Of a stretch of 64,000 bases of DNA, positions 54,965-64,000 are shown one piece after another. A model generated the notes under the pieces. The model was not told where the DNA came from. It made no database searches and saw only the letters and a program-made list of their open reading frames with translations. The position numbers and the translations under genes were made by a program. Each line of letters opens with the position of its first letter. Positions within the stretch are counted from its first letter, which is position 1. Source of the stretch: Paludisphaera rhizosphaerae (lineage in GTDB: Bacteria > Planctomycetota > Planctomycetia > Isosphaerales > Isosphaeraceae); NCBI RefSeq assembly GCF_011065895.1, contig NZ_JAALCR010000001.1:186001-250000 (forward strand), in the 5' to 3' direction.

Positions 54965-56137
54965 ATGAAATGCGTCTCGGCCCTGTCCACGGCTCGAAGC
55001 GCCAGCACGGCGTTTCACCAGATCCTTGAGCGTCTGGCCGCCGAGCCGGGAGCCGACGACGAGCCGGCCGACTTCACCCTCATCTTCAGCTCACGACATC
55101 ATGCACCCGTTCTGGGAAAGCTGTCGCAGGCGTTTCTGGAGCAGGATCGGACCAAGCACGTCCTCGGTTGCACGGGTGAGGCGATCGTTGGGGACGACCT
55201 AGAAGTCGAGAACAAGCCTGCCCTGGCGATCTGGTCGCTCTGGCACCCATCCATCGAGATTCAGCCCGTTCGCTTCGATCCCGGCGGGGGGCCGTTGCGG
55301 CAGGCGATGGGGGCCCTCGAAAAACCGGCCGAGTCGACGTTGATCCTGCTGGCCGACCCCTTCTCGTTCGGCATCGGCGACTGCCTCAAGGTGGCGAACG
55401 ACGGCTTTCCCGGACTTCGGATCATCGGCGGAATGGCCTCCGGAGCCGCCGAGCCGGGAGGAAACCGCCTCCTCCTCGACGGCGAGGCTTTCACCGACGG
55501 CGCGGTGGCGCTCCGGCTCTCAGGGCCTGTCGGCGTTCGGACCGTCGTCAGCCAGGGGTGTCGGCCGATCGGTCGCACGATGCTTGTCACCAAGGCCGAG
55601 CAGAACATCATCCGCGAACTGGGCCGTCGACCAGCCTTGGAGGCCCTTCGCGAGGTCTTTACCGACCTTCCCGAGGAGGACGTGGAGAAGGTTCAGGAGG
55701 GGCTCCACATCGGCCGGGTCATCAACGAATACCAGGAGTCGTTTCACCGGGGGGACTTCCTGGTCCGCAACGTCGTCGGGGCCGACGAATCCGGGTCGAT
55801 CCAGATCAGCGACCTGATCCGCGTCGGCCAGACGATCCAGTTCCACGTCCGCGACGCCGAGACGGCCGACGAGGACCTGCGCGAAAGCCTCCTCATGCGC
55901 CCCAAACGCGATCCAGGGGGGATGGAACCCGTCGGCGCCCTGCTCTTCTCGTGCAACGGCCGTGGCACGCGATTCTTCAAGACGCCCAACCACGACGTCT
56001 CGACCATCCATGAGGTCCTCGGTCCGATCCCAGTCGCCGGCTTCTTCGCGATGGGAGAGTTCGGCCCGATCGGCGGTCAGAACTTCGTCCACGGCTTCAC
56101 GGCGAGCGTTGCGGTCTTCGAGCGGCCTTCGATCTGA
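54965..56137 (+). CDS. FIST-domain protein
   Basis: A 390-residue protein made of FIST N and FIST C domains, a sensory module proposed to bind small ligands such as amino acids. FTLIFSSRHHAPVLGKLSQA is the N-domain opening, VLGCTGEAIVGDD its Cys/Gly loop, and FPGLRIIGGMASGA the family motif. The C domain ends GFFAMGEFGPIGGQNFVHGF, then TASVAVF. No kinase, methyl-acceptor or output domain is attached, so it may act as a free-standing sensor or enzyme. It is divergent from lepA and precedes icd by about 140 bp. Confidence 0.88.
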   Translation: MKCVSALSTARSASTAFHQILERLAAEPGADDEPADFTLIFSSRHHAPVLGKLSQAFLEQDRTKHVLGCTGEAIVGDDLEVENKPALAIWSLWHPSIEIQPVRFDPGGGPLRQAMGALEKPAESTLILLADPFSFGIGDCLKVANDGFPGLRIIGGMASGAAEPGGNRLLLDGEAFTDGAVALRLSGPVGVRTVVSQGCRPIGRTMLVTKAEQNIIRELGRRPALEALREVFTDLPEEDVEKVQEGLHIGRVINEYQESFHRGDFLVRNVVGADESGSIQISDLIRVGQTIQFHVRDAETADEDLRESLLMRPKRDPGGMEPVGALLFSCNGRGTRFFKTPNHDVSTIHEVLGPIPVAGFFAMGEFGPIGGQNFVHGFTASVAVFERPSI

Positions 56138-56274
56138 GGTCCGCCGCGGCACTTGCCCCCCCAGGCTGATTTTGACATGATCGACCGGCCGTAACGGGAG
56201 CGGCAGCTCCGTCACCGGCGCGGAATTTCGGAAGCAATGGTCCCACGAGCTGGCAAGAGTCAGGAGAGCGTTTC

Positions 56275-57573
56275 ATGGCGAGCCCGAAAGTCGAGGCTCC
56301 GGCGGGCGGCGAGAAGATCACCATCAAGGACGGCAGGCTGACCGTCCCCGACCGACCGATCATCCCGTTCATCGAGGGCGACGGCACTGGCCCCGACATC
56401 TGGCGAGCCAGCGTCCGCGTTCTGGACGCGGCCGTTGAGAAGGCGTACGGCGGCAAGAAGAAGATCGCCTGGGCCGAGGTCTACGCCGGCGGCAAGTCGC
56501 ACTCGCTGTTCAACACCTGGCTCCCGGACGAGACGGTCGACGCCTTCCGCGAGTACCTCGTCGGCATCAAGGGCCCGCTCACGACGCCCGTCGGCGGCGG
56601 TATCCGCTCGCTAAACGTGGCGCTCCGGCAGTTACTGGACCTCTACGTCTGCCTCCGCCCGGTGCGGTGGTTCAAGGGCGTCCCTTCGCCCGTGAAGCAC
56701 CCCGAGAAGGTGGACATGGTCATCTTCCGGGAGAACACCGAGGACGTCTACTCGGGCGTTGAGTTCGAGGCCGGCACCCCTGAGGTCAAGAAACTCCTCG
56801 AGTTCATCAAGACCGAGTTCCCCGCCTCCTACAAGAAGATCCGCTTCCCCGAAACCTCGGGCGTCGGCATCAAGCCGGTCTCCCTTGAGGGGAGCGAGCG
56901 GCTCATCCGGTCGGCCATCGAATACGCGATCGCCACCGGCCGGAAGAGCGTGACGCTCGTCCACAAGGGGAACATCATGAAGTTCACCGAGGGCGCGTTC
57001 CGCAACTACGGCTACGCCCTTGCCGAGCGTGAGTTCGCCGACAAGACGTACACCTGGGATCAGTGGGAGAAGACCAAGGCCGACAAGGGCGAGGAAGCCG
57101 CCAACGCGGAGCAGAAGGCCGCTCTGGCCGCCGGCAAGGTCCTCATCAAGGACGCCATCGCGGACATCGTCCTCCAGCAGGTCCTCACCCGGCCGACCGA
57201 CTTCGACGTCATCGCCACGATGAACCTCAACGGCGATTACCTGTCGGACGCCCTGGCCGCGCAGGTCGGCGGCATCGGCATCGCGCCGGGCGGCAACATC
57301 AACTACGCCACCGGCCACGCCGTCTTCGAGGCCACCCACGGCACCGCTCCCAAGTACGCCGACCTCGACCAGGTGAACCCTGGCTCGGTCGTCCTTTCGG
57401 GCGAGATGATGCTCCGCTACATGGGCTGGACCGAGGCCGCCGACCTCATCATCAAGGGGATGGACGGCGCGATCGACCAGAAGACCGTCACCTACGACTT
57501 CGCCCGCCTCATGGAAGGTGCGAAGCAGGTCAAGTGCAGCGAGTTCGCCACGGCGGTCATCTCCAAGATGTGA
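56275..57573 (+). CDS. icd: NADP-dependent isocitrate dehydrogenase
   Basis: Icd decarboxylates isocitrate to 2-oxoglutarate in the TCA cycle. The 432-residue protein has [17 protein letters not shown], the substrate serine/Arg region ([20 protein letters not shown]), [31 protein letters not shown] and [33 protein letters not shown] supplies the cofactor loop; its Lys and Tyr fit the NADP type. AGGAGAG precedes the ATG. It is unlinked to sucCD 18 kb away. Confidence 0.95.
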   Translation: MASPKVEAPAGGEKITIKDGRLTVPDRPIIPFIEGDGTGPDIWRASVRVLDAAVEKAYGGKKKIAWAEVYAGGKSHSLFNTWLPDETVDAFREYLVGIKGPLTTPVGGGIRSLNVALRQLLDLYVCLRPVRWFKGVPSPVKHPEKVDMVIFRENTEDVYSGVEFEAGTPEVKKLLEFIKTEFPASYKKIRFPETSGVGIKPVSLEGSERLIRSAIEYAIATGRKSVTLVHKGNIMKFTEGAFRNYGYALAEREFADKTYTWDQWEKTKADKGEEAANAEQKAALAAGKVLIKDAIADIVLQQVLTRPTDFDVIATMNLNGDYLSDALAAQVGGIGIAPGGNINYATGHAVFEATHGTAPKYADLDQVNPGSVVLSGEMMLRYMGWTEAADLIIKGMDGAIDQKTVTYDFARLMEGAKQVKCSEFATAVISKM

Positions 57574-57587
57574 GCCGACGGGCTTCG

Positions 57588-57617
57588 GCCGAGGACGTCG
57601 TCGTCGACGTCCTCGGC
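57588..57617. terminator. 12-bp perfect hairpin after icd
   Basis: GCCGAGGACGTC pairs with GACGTCCTCGGC around a GTCGTC loop, 15 bases after the icd stop. It is stable but no T-tract follows, so termination may be weak or factor-aided. The GT4 start is 24 bases downstream. Confidence 0.5.
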
Positions 57618-57640
57618 AATCCCCGACCCCGAGGGCGTCT

Positions 57641-58801
57641 ATGCGCGTGACCCTGGTCACGGAAACCTTCCCTCCCCAGGTCAACGGCGTTTCACGCACC
57701 CTGGGAGAGTTGGCGCGCAGGCTCGGCGAGGGCGGCGACGCCGTGCAGGTCGTCTACCCCGATTACGGCGACCGTCCCAATCGACCCGACGCCTATCGCG
57801 TGGGTTCCTTCCAACTCCCGTTCTACCGGGAGATCCACGTCCCCCTGCCCCCCTTCAGTCGAGTCCATAAGGCGATCGACGCCTTCCGCCCCGACGTGAT
57901 CCATGTCGCCACCGAGGCCTTCCTCGGCTTCAGCGCGCTGCGCCACGCCTCCCGGCGATCGATCCCCATCGTCTCCAGCTTCCATACCAACTTCGATCAA
58001 TACAGCAGCCACTACGGCGTCGGCTGGGCGCGTTCGACGATCTGGCGCTACCTCCGGTGGTTCCACAACCGGACGAAGCAGACGTACGTCCCGTCGCGGA
58101 CGACGATCGACCTCCTTGAAGGCCGGGGCTTCGAGCGACTCGTCCTCTGGCCTCGGGGCGTTCACTCCTCGTTCTTCCGGCCCGACCGACCGGGCCGCGA
58201 TCGAATCCGGGCCGAGTTCGGCTGGGCGCCGGAGGACGTTGTGGTGAGCTACGTGAGCCGGATCGCCCCCGAGAAGAACGTCGACTTCCTGGCCGACGCT
58301 CTGGCGATCGTCGCCGAGCGCCGGCCGCAGGTACGCATCCTGTTCGTGGGCGATGGCCCGTCTCGCGAGGCGCTGGAGACTCGGATGGGGGGCGCGGTGA
58401 AATTCGCCGGCTACCGGACCGGGGACGACCTGGCCGACCACTACGCGGCGGGCGACGTCTTCGCCTTCACTAGCACCACGGAGACTTTCGGCAACGTCGT
58501 CCTGGAAGCGATGGCTTCGGGCATGCCGGTCGTCGCCCTTCGAGCCGGGGGCGTCGGCGAGATCGTCCGCGATGAGGAGACGGGGATCTTGCTCGACCCC
58601 GACGCCCCGCCGGACGCCTTCGCCCGTGCCTTGATTCGCCTGGCCGATCGCAACGAGGTGCGTCGCCGCATGGCCGAGGCCGCCCGCGCTTACGCTGAAT
58701 CGCAGAGCTGGGACGCCATTATGGACGGCCTTCGCGACCATTACGCCCAGGTCATCGCGGAGGCCCGCTCGACCCGCGAGACCTCGGCTACGGCGTCCTG
58801 A
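57641..58801 (+). CDS. Glycosyltransferase family 4 protein
   Basis: A 386-residue GT-B retaining glycosyltransferase. It begins MRVTLVTETFPPQVNGVSRT, typical of MgtA/PimB-type GT4 enzymes, and GLGW...TTIDLLEGRGFERL is the linker. The nucleotide-sugar region has YVSRIAPEKNVDFLADAL and the E-x7-E motif TETFGNVVLEAMASGMPVVA. It may make glycolipids such as diacylglycerol sugars, but the acceptor is unknown. It starts within 70 bp of icd's stop and overlaps the next minus-strand gene by 14 bp. Confidence 0.88.
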   Translation: MRVTLVTETFPPQVNGVSRTLGELARRLGEGGDAVQVVYPDYGDRPNRPDAYRVGSFQLPFYREIHVPLPPFSRVHKAIDAFRPDVIHVATEAFLGFSALRHASRRSIPIVSSFHTNFDQYSSHYGVGWARSTIWRYLRWFHNRTKQTYVPSRTTIDLLEGRGFERLVLWPRGVHSSFFRPDRPGRDRIRAEFGWAPEDVVVSYVSRIAPEKNVDFLADALAIVAERRPQVRILFVGDGPSREALETRMGGAVKFAGYRTGDDLADHYAAGDVFAFTSTTETFGNVVLEAMASGMPVVALRAGGVGEIVRDEETGILLDPDAPPDAFARALIRLADRNEVRRRMAEAARAYAESQSWDAIMDGLRDHYAQVIAEARSTRETSATAS

Positions 58802-60458
58802 GCGGGCCGGCGGTTCTGGAGCCGTCGAAGTTCTCGAAGGCCGCATAGCGATCTTTTGCGACCCACAAGCCCAGGTAACCGCCATCCGGGGGTGTCGGGA
58901 TGAGCCGCGAGGGGAGGTAATCCTCGTTCAGCAAGGCCTTCAGCGCCGGGAACGGGGGATAACCAACGAAGATCAACGGCGGACGTTTCGCGCGCAGGTC
59001 GTCCATGATCTCGGCGATCCTCGGCGTGATGATGGGGTGGGGCTTGTCGGCGAAGTCGCGCAGCAGGTTGTCCGTGAACAGGTGCCGGCTCGCACCGTCG
59101 AGATTGCCGTAGAAGAAGAGCGGGCTTTGCCAACCCCAGACGAACAGTTGCGGATTCTCGAAGACCTCCTTGCGCCGGCCGAGCTCCTTCCCCAACGTCC
59201 GGAGCGCGACCCACTGGCCGCCCCCCTTGTAGCGGACCGTGAGGTCCTGCGGAGGACACATCAGGTAGTCCCGGACCTGGAGGAAGGTCGTTCCCAGAGT
59301 TGCGGCGACGACCAACAGCAGGCCGGCGAGGTCGATCGGCCTGAACTTCGTCCGCAAGGCCGCCAGGCAGTCAGCCGCCGTGACGGCCGCGGCAAGGGCA
59401 ACGCCCGCGATGGGGAGGAGATAATAATGGGCCCAGTACATCCCGGGTAGCACCACCTCCGCCAGCGTCGCAGCCGTCCAACCGGCGGCGATCCGACGCG
59501 TCGGCGTGGTCGTCGGCGCGAAGGCGATGTGCATGAGGCACGCCGGTAGAATCGCCCACAACGGCCAGCTTCCCCGAGCCCACCAGACCAGATAGTTGGT
59601 CGTTCCGAAAGGCCAGGGAAGTCGGCCCTCCGGATCAGCATTGCCGGTGAACCAGCGAATCCATCCCGACGGAGCACCCTTCTCCGGAGCAAGGTCGGTC
59701 GCCATCGCCCGGCCGAATCGGAAGATGTCGTCGTAGGCGGAGACGCCTGCTCCCTGCACGACCAGGATCAACGCTGCGACCCCGAGCGTCAGCGCCAGCC
59801 CGAGGCTCAGACCACCGATAGCCTTCAGGCCCTCCTTCGATCGCCGCAGCGCCAGGGCGACGACGTAAACGCCGAGCGGCAGGATCGCGATCTGCTTCAC
59901 CAGCGTTGCCGCTCCGAGCGCCGCGCCCGCGAGGACGAAGATCCAGACCTTCCCCCGGTCCCAGCCCGCGACCATCAGCGCGAGCGAAGCGACCGAGAAG
60001 AAGTTCATGAAGTGCTCCATGTTCGACCCGTTGCCGTACAGGTATGGATCCGCGCTCAGGATCGCGAACAGGAACGCCGCCAGCGTCGCTGCGAACGCCC
60101 CCGACAGCCGCAACCCGAGCCACCAGACGAGGGCGATCGTCCCCAGGACGTAGGGGATCGGCAGCAGGCGGATGGCCGTCTCGGTGTAACCGAAAACCGC
60201 GATCGCCGCGGCGTAGAGCCAGTATCCCAGCGGCGGCTTGTTCTCGGTCAGGTCGCGATAGAGAACATCCCCGGCGAGGATCCGCCGCCCCATGTGGGCG
60301 TAGATCGCCTCGTCGCAGTCGAGCGGCTCCGACGGCCCCGTCGCCGCCGGCCAGAGGCGCAGGCCGGTGGCCTCGGCGATCGTCGGCGCGAAGGTGTGGG
60401 CGCGCCACCAGACGTCAAAGGCCAGCACGACCAGCAGAATGAGGAGCGACTTACGCAT
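58788..60458 (-). CDS. Polytopic membrane glycosyltransferase (GT39/ArnT-like)
   Basis: A 556-residue GT-C type protein with about ten helices. The first outer loop has LDCDEAIYAHMGRRILAGDV then LYRDLTENKPPLGYW, the acidic and KPP motifs of lipid-carrier-dependent glycosyltransferases. GSNMEHFMNFFSVASL is the second family-like helix. A soluble C-terminal portion of about 140 residues begins at LQVRDYLMCPPQDL. Sugar and acceptor are unknown. Its stop side overlaps GT4, and upstream lies a second membrane protein gene 13 bp away, so these form a small envelope cluster. Confidence 0.8.
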   Translation of the reverse strand: MRKSLLILLVVLAFDVWWRAHTFAPTIAEATGLRLWPAATGPSEPLDCDEAIYAHMGRRILAGDVLYRDLTENKPPLGYWLYAAAIAVFGYTETAIRLLPIPYVLGTIALVWWLGLRLSGAFAATLAAFLFAILSADPYLYGNGSNMEHFMNFFSVASLALMVAGWDRGKVWIFVLAGAALGAATLVKQIAILPLGVYVVALALRRSKEGLKAIGGLSLGLALTLGVAALILVVQGAGVSAYDDIFRFGRAMATDLAPEKGAPSGWIRWFTGNADPEGRLPWPFGTTNYLVWWARGSWPLWAILPACLMHIAFAPTTTPTRRIAAGWTAATLAEVVLPGMYWAHYYLLPIAGVALAAAVTAADCLAALRTKFRPIDLAGLLLVVAATLGTTFLQVRDYLMCPPQDLTVRYKGGGQWVALRTLGKELGRRKEVFENPQLFVWGWQSPLFFYGNLDGASRHLFTDNLLRDFADKPHPIITPRIAEIMDDLRAKRPPLIFVGYPPFPALKALLNEDYLPSRLIPTPPDGGYLGLWVAKDRYAAFENFDGSRTAGPLRTP

Positions 60459-60471
60459 CGTGCGACGTCCC

Positions 60472-62339
60472 TTAGCGGAGCCGGTAGAGGCGGACGGGGT
60501 AGAGCTGCCGGGGAGACGACCGGAACAACTCCTTGTTCTGCGTCAGCCCCACCGACGTTCGCACGCCTTCCAGATACGGTCCCCAGGATTCCGGGTCGAC
60601 ATGTTCGGGAGGCTCGAACGAGCCCCACAGGATGTGGGTCACGCCATACTGGCGGGCGACTTCCTCGATCCGCGCCGCACTGTAGTTCCGGGGCATGAGG
60701 ACCGTAGGACGGTCCGCGGCCACGCGCATTTCCCAGGGGAACCACGTCATGATCCGAGCGTCGGGCGGGACGGCGTCGGGGTGCTCCTTGATCCAGTCGG
60801 CCGTTTCGCGGAGGGCCGTCCAGTGGAGTTGGAAGGGCTTCTGGAACCACGAGGCATCGTAGGCCCAGGTCGGGTCCGCCCAGAGGAGCGCGACGTATGT
60901 CGCCGCCAGCCAGCCGAAGGCGCGGCGGTCGACGTTCAGCCGATCGAGCCACGCGAGCACTCCGGCCGCGGCCGTGGGGATCATGACCAGGTAGACCGGC
61001 AGATAGTATCGGCCAAGCTGCGCCACCTGGGTCACGTCGGCGATGCTCTTCACGGTCGCCGCGACGAACACGAGGAAGATCGTCGCCGAGAGCCAGTCCA
61101 CGTCGCGTCCCGGTTCGTTCCGCCCGTTCCGCAACCGTGACAAGTAGCCCGCGGCGAGCGGCAGGCCGACGATCATCGTCGAGTAGACGGCGATGATGAT
61201 CAGCGACTTGATCTTCACGCGGACGATCTCGGGAGCGTTCGCCGCTGTGTAGAACTGCTCGGGCCGGGTATTCCCCTGCTCGTAGTGGTGGACGGTCCAC
61301 GAGAAGTTGTATTCAAACAGGTTCGTGTACGAGTAGAACGGCCGGCCGTACTCCTTGTACGTCGCCCATCCCCAGGGGGCGATCACCAGCAGGGTGATCC
61401 CGACCCAGAGTGCGATCAGCAGCGGCCGCCGCCTCAGATTCACGAGCGCATTCAATCCCGAGGCCGCCGCCAACGCCAAACCGGTATTCCGCGCCAGGAT
61501 CGCCAGCCCGCCGCAAAGCCCCGCGACGAGGGTCCACCCTAACGCCGATTTTGCCCGGGCGCTGTTCCAGACCTCGGTGATCGTCCAGACGGCCAGGATC
61601 GCCGTGAGGGCGACGAGGCTCTCGCGCAGGACGAACCCGGCGTAGATCGCATGAACCGGCAAAATCGCCAGCACGCCGATCGACGCCAGCGCGATCCTTG
61701 GCCCGAACCGCCGCCGCGCCAGGCCGTAAAGGGCCGGGAAGGCGAGCAGGTTGATGACGAAGCTCGTGGCTTTGCCCACCGCCACGGTCGCGTCGAACGA
61801 CTCGCCGGGGACGACGCCGACCAGCCGGTAAACGGCCGCCCGAACGTAGGCGTCGAGCGGCGTGGCCCAGTCGTCGAGGACCCCCTCGTTCGAGCGGATG
61901 CGGGGATAATCGTTGAAGAAGCTTTCGACGTAATGCTTGACCGGCCCCTCGCCCCGATAGACCGACCGGGCGACCTCCAGGTAGTGGCTGCTGTCGCCGG
62001 GAACCAACGGCACGTTGCCGCCGCAGATCCAGGCCGCGGCGCGGATCGCGTAGCCTAGCCAGAAGATCGCCAGCGCCAGCCTGGCCTCGCGGCCGAGCCT
62101 CGGCGAGACGATCAAGCCGACCGCCCCCGTCAGCAGCCCGATCGTCAGGTGCCAGCGGAGCAGGACAAGCTGCGACGGCCTCCGGATCCGGGCGAGCATC
62201 GGGACTTCGTAAAACTGGTGGGCGATGAAGTCGAAGGCGTAATCGAGCCAGCCGAACGACCAGTCCGCCCAGCCAGCGACGACAACCAGGGCGATCAGGC
62301 CGACGCCCGCCGCGACCCTTCGCGAGGATGAACCGTCCA

Positions 62340-62340
<1 letters not shown>
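60472..62340 (-). CDS. Polytopic membrane protein, glycosyltransferase-like
   Basis: A 622-residue protein with about ten or more helices. The ATG at 62340 shares a base with the M28 peptidase stop (TGATG), which favours it over a longer open frame and couples the genes. Helices include AAGVGLIALVVVAGWADWS and LALAIFWLGYAIRAAAWI; the loop after it, NVPLVPGDSSHYLEVARSVY, resembles the acidic loop of GT-C enzymes. A region VLRESLVALTAILAVWTI matches their R-E helix. The end is soluble (PWEMRVAADRPTVLMPRNYS). No certain family beyond the fold. Confidence 0.75.

Positions 62341-64000
<1,660 letters not shown>

Noticed and set aside
56172-56177. TTGACA box before icd
   Set aside because: No acceptable -10 hexamer at 16-18 bases spacing.

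Overview
The window looks like ordinary chromosome from a GC-rich planctomycete, most likely of the Isosphaeraceae/Paludisphaera type. This is inference from several traits: two Hsp70 relatives with a DUF2760 partner, a large exported protein opening with an LETRQLMA-type planctomycete export signal, very large signal peptidases, a pyrR-pyrB-pyrC cluster, lipoproteins with long low-complexity linkers, and an LptD-like outer membrane protein. I saw no rRNA, tRNA, CRISPR array, insertion sequence or prophage.

Layout. 1-10 kb: a DUF3731-type Hsp70 (cut by the window start), a heptosyltransferase-like GT9 enzyme, an alpha/beta hydrolase, a VOC protein, RsmE, an ExeA-like ATPase, two small membrane proteins and two polytopic membrane glycosyltransferase-like proteins. 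10-16 kb: a lipoprotein with a phosphatase-like fold that has lost its catalytic residues, then a tightly overlapped minus-strand RNA-modification cluster (cinA-truD-rluA-like) and an HNH nuclease. 16-25 kb: an LptD/OstA-like protein, a DgkA-type kinase, a WGR-like membrane protein, the second Hsp70 with DUF2760, and a STAS protein. 25-33 kb: a large exported protein, FabH, two unknown proteins, IspH, an esterase and a DUF433/DUF5615 pair whose second gene is frameshifted.

33-41 kb: pyrimidine synthesis genes (pyrR, pyrB, pyrC), a NYN-domain protein, succinyl-CoA synthetase (sucC, sucD) translationally coupled to a Nudix hydrolase, and a peptidoglycan amidase lipoprotein. 41-48 kb: a gene-free stretch with an intrinsic terminator and a long inverted repeat, then leuS, a FAD monooxygenase and two unknown exported or membrane proteins. 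48-56 kb: an LptB-like ATPase, two tandem divergent signal peptidases I, lepA and a FIST protein. 56-64 kb: icd, a GT4 glycosyltransferase, two membrane glycosyltransferase-like proteins and an M28 peptidase cut by the window end.

The genes are mainly housekeeping: TCA cycle (icd, sucCD), pyrimidines, isoprenoids (ispH), fatty acids (fabH), translation (leuS, lepA, rsmE, truD) and a strong cell-envelope theme (LptB, LptD-like, GT9, DgkA, SPase I x2, PGRP amidase, polytopic glycosyltransferases). The most unusual items are the paired signal peptidases with zinc-ribbon and beta-rich insertions, the WGR-like domain on a membrane protein, DnaJ-like CxxCxGxG motifs on a lipoprotein, the split Hsp70/DUF2760 set and the broken DUF5615 gene. 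I found no convincing wholly new multi-gene system.
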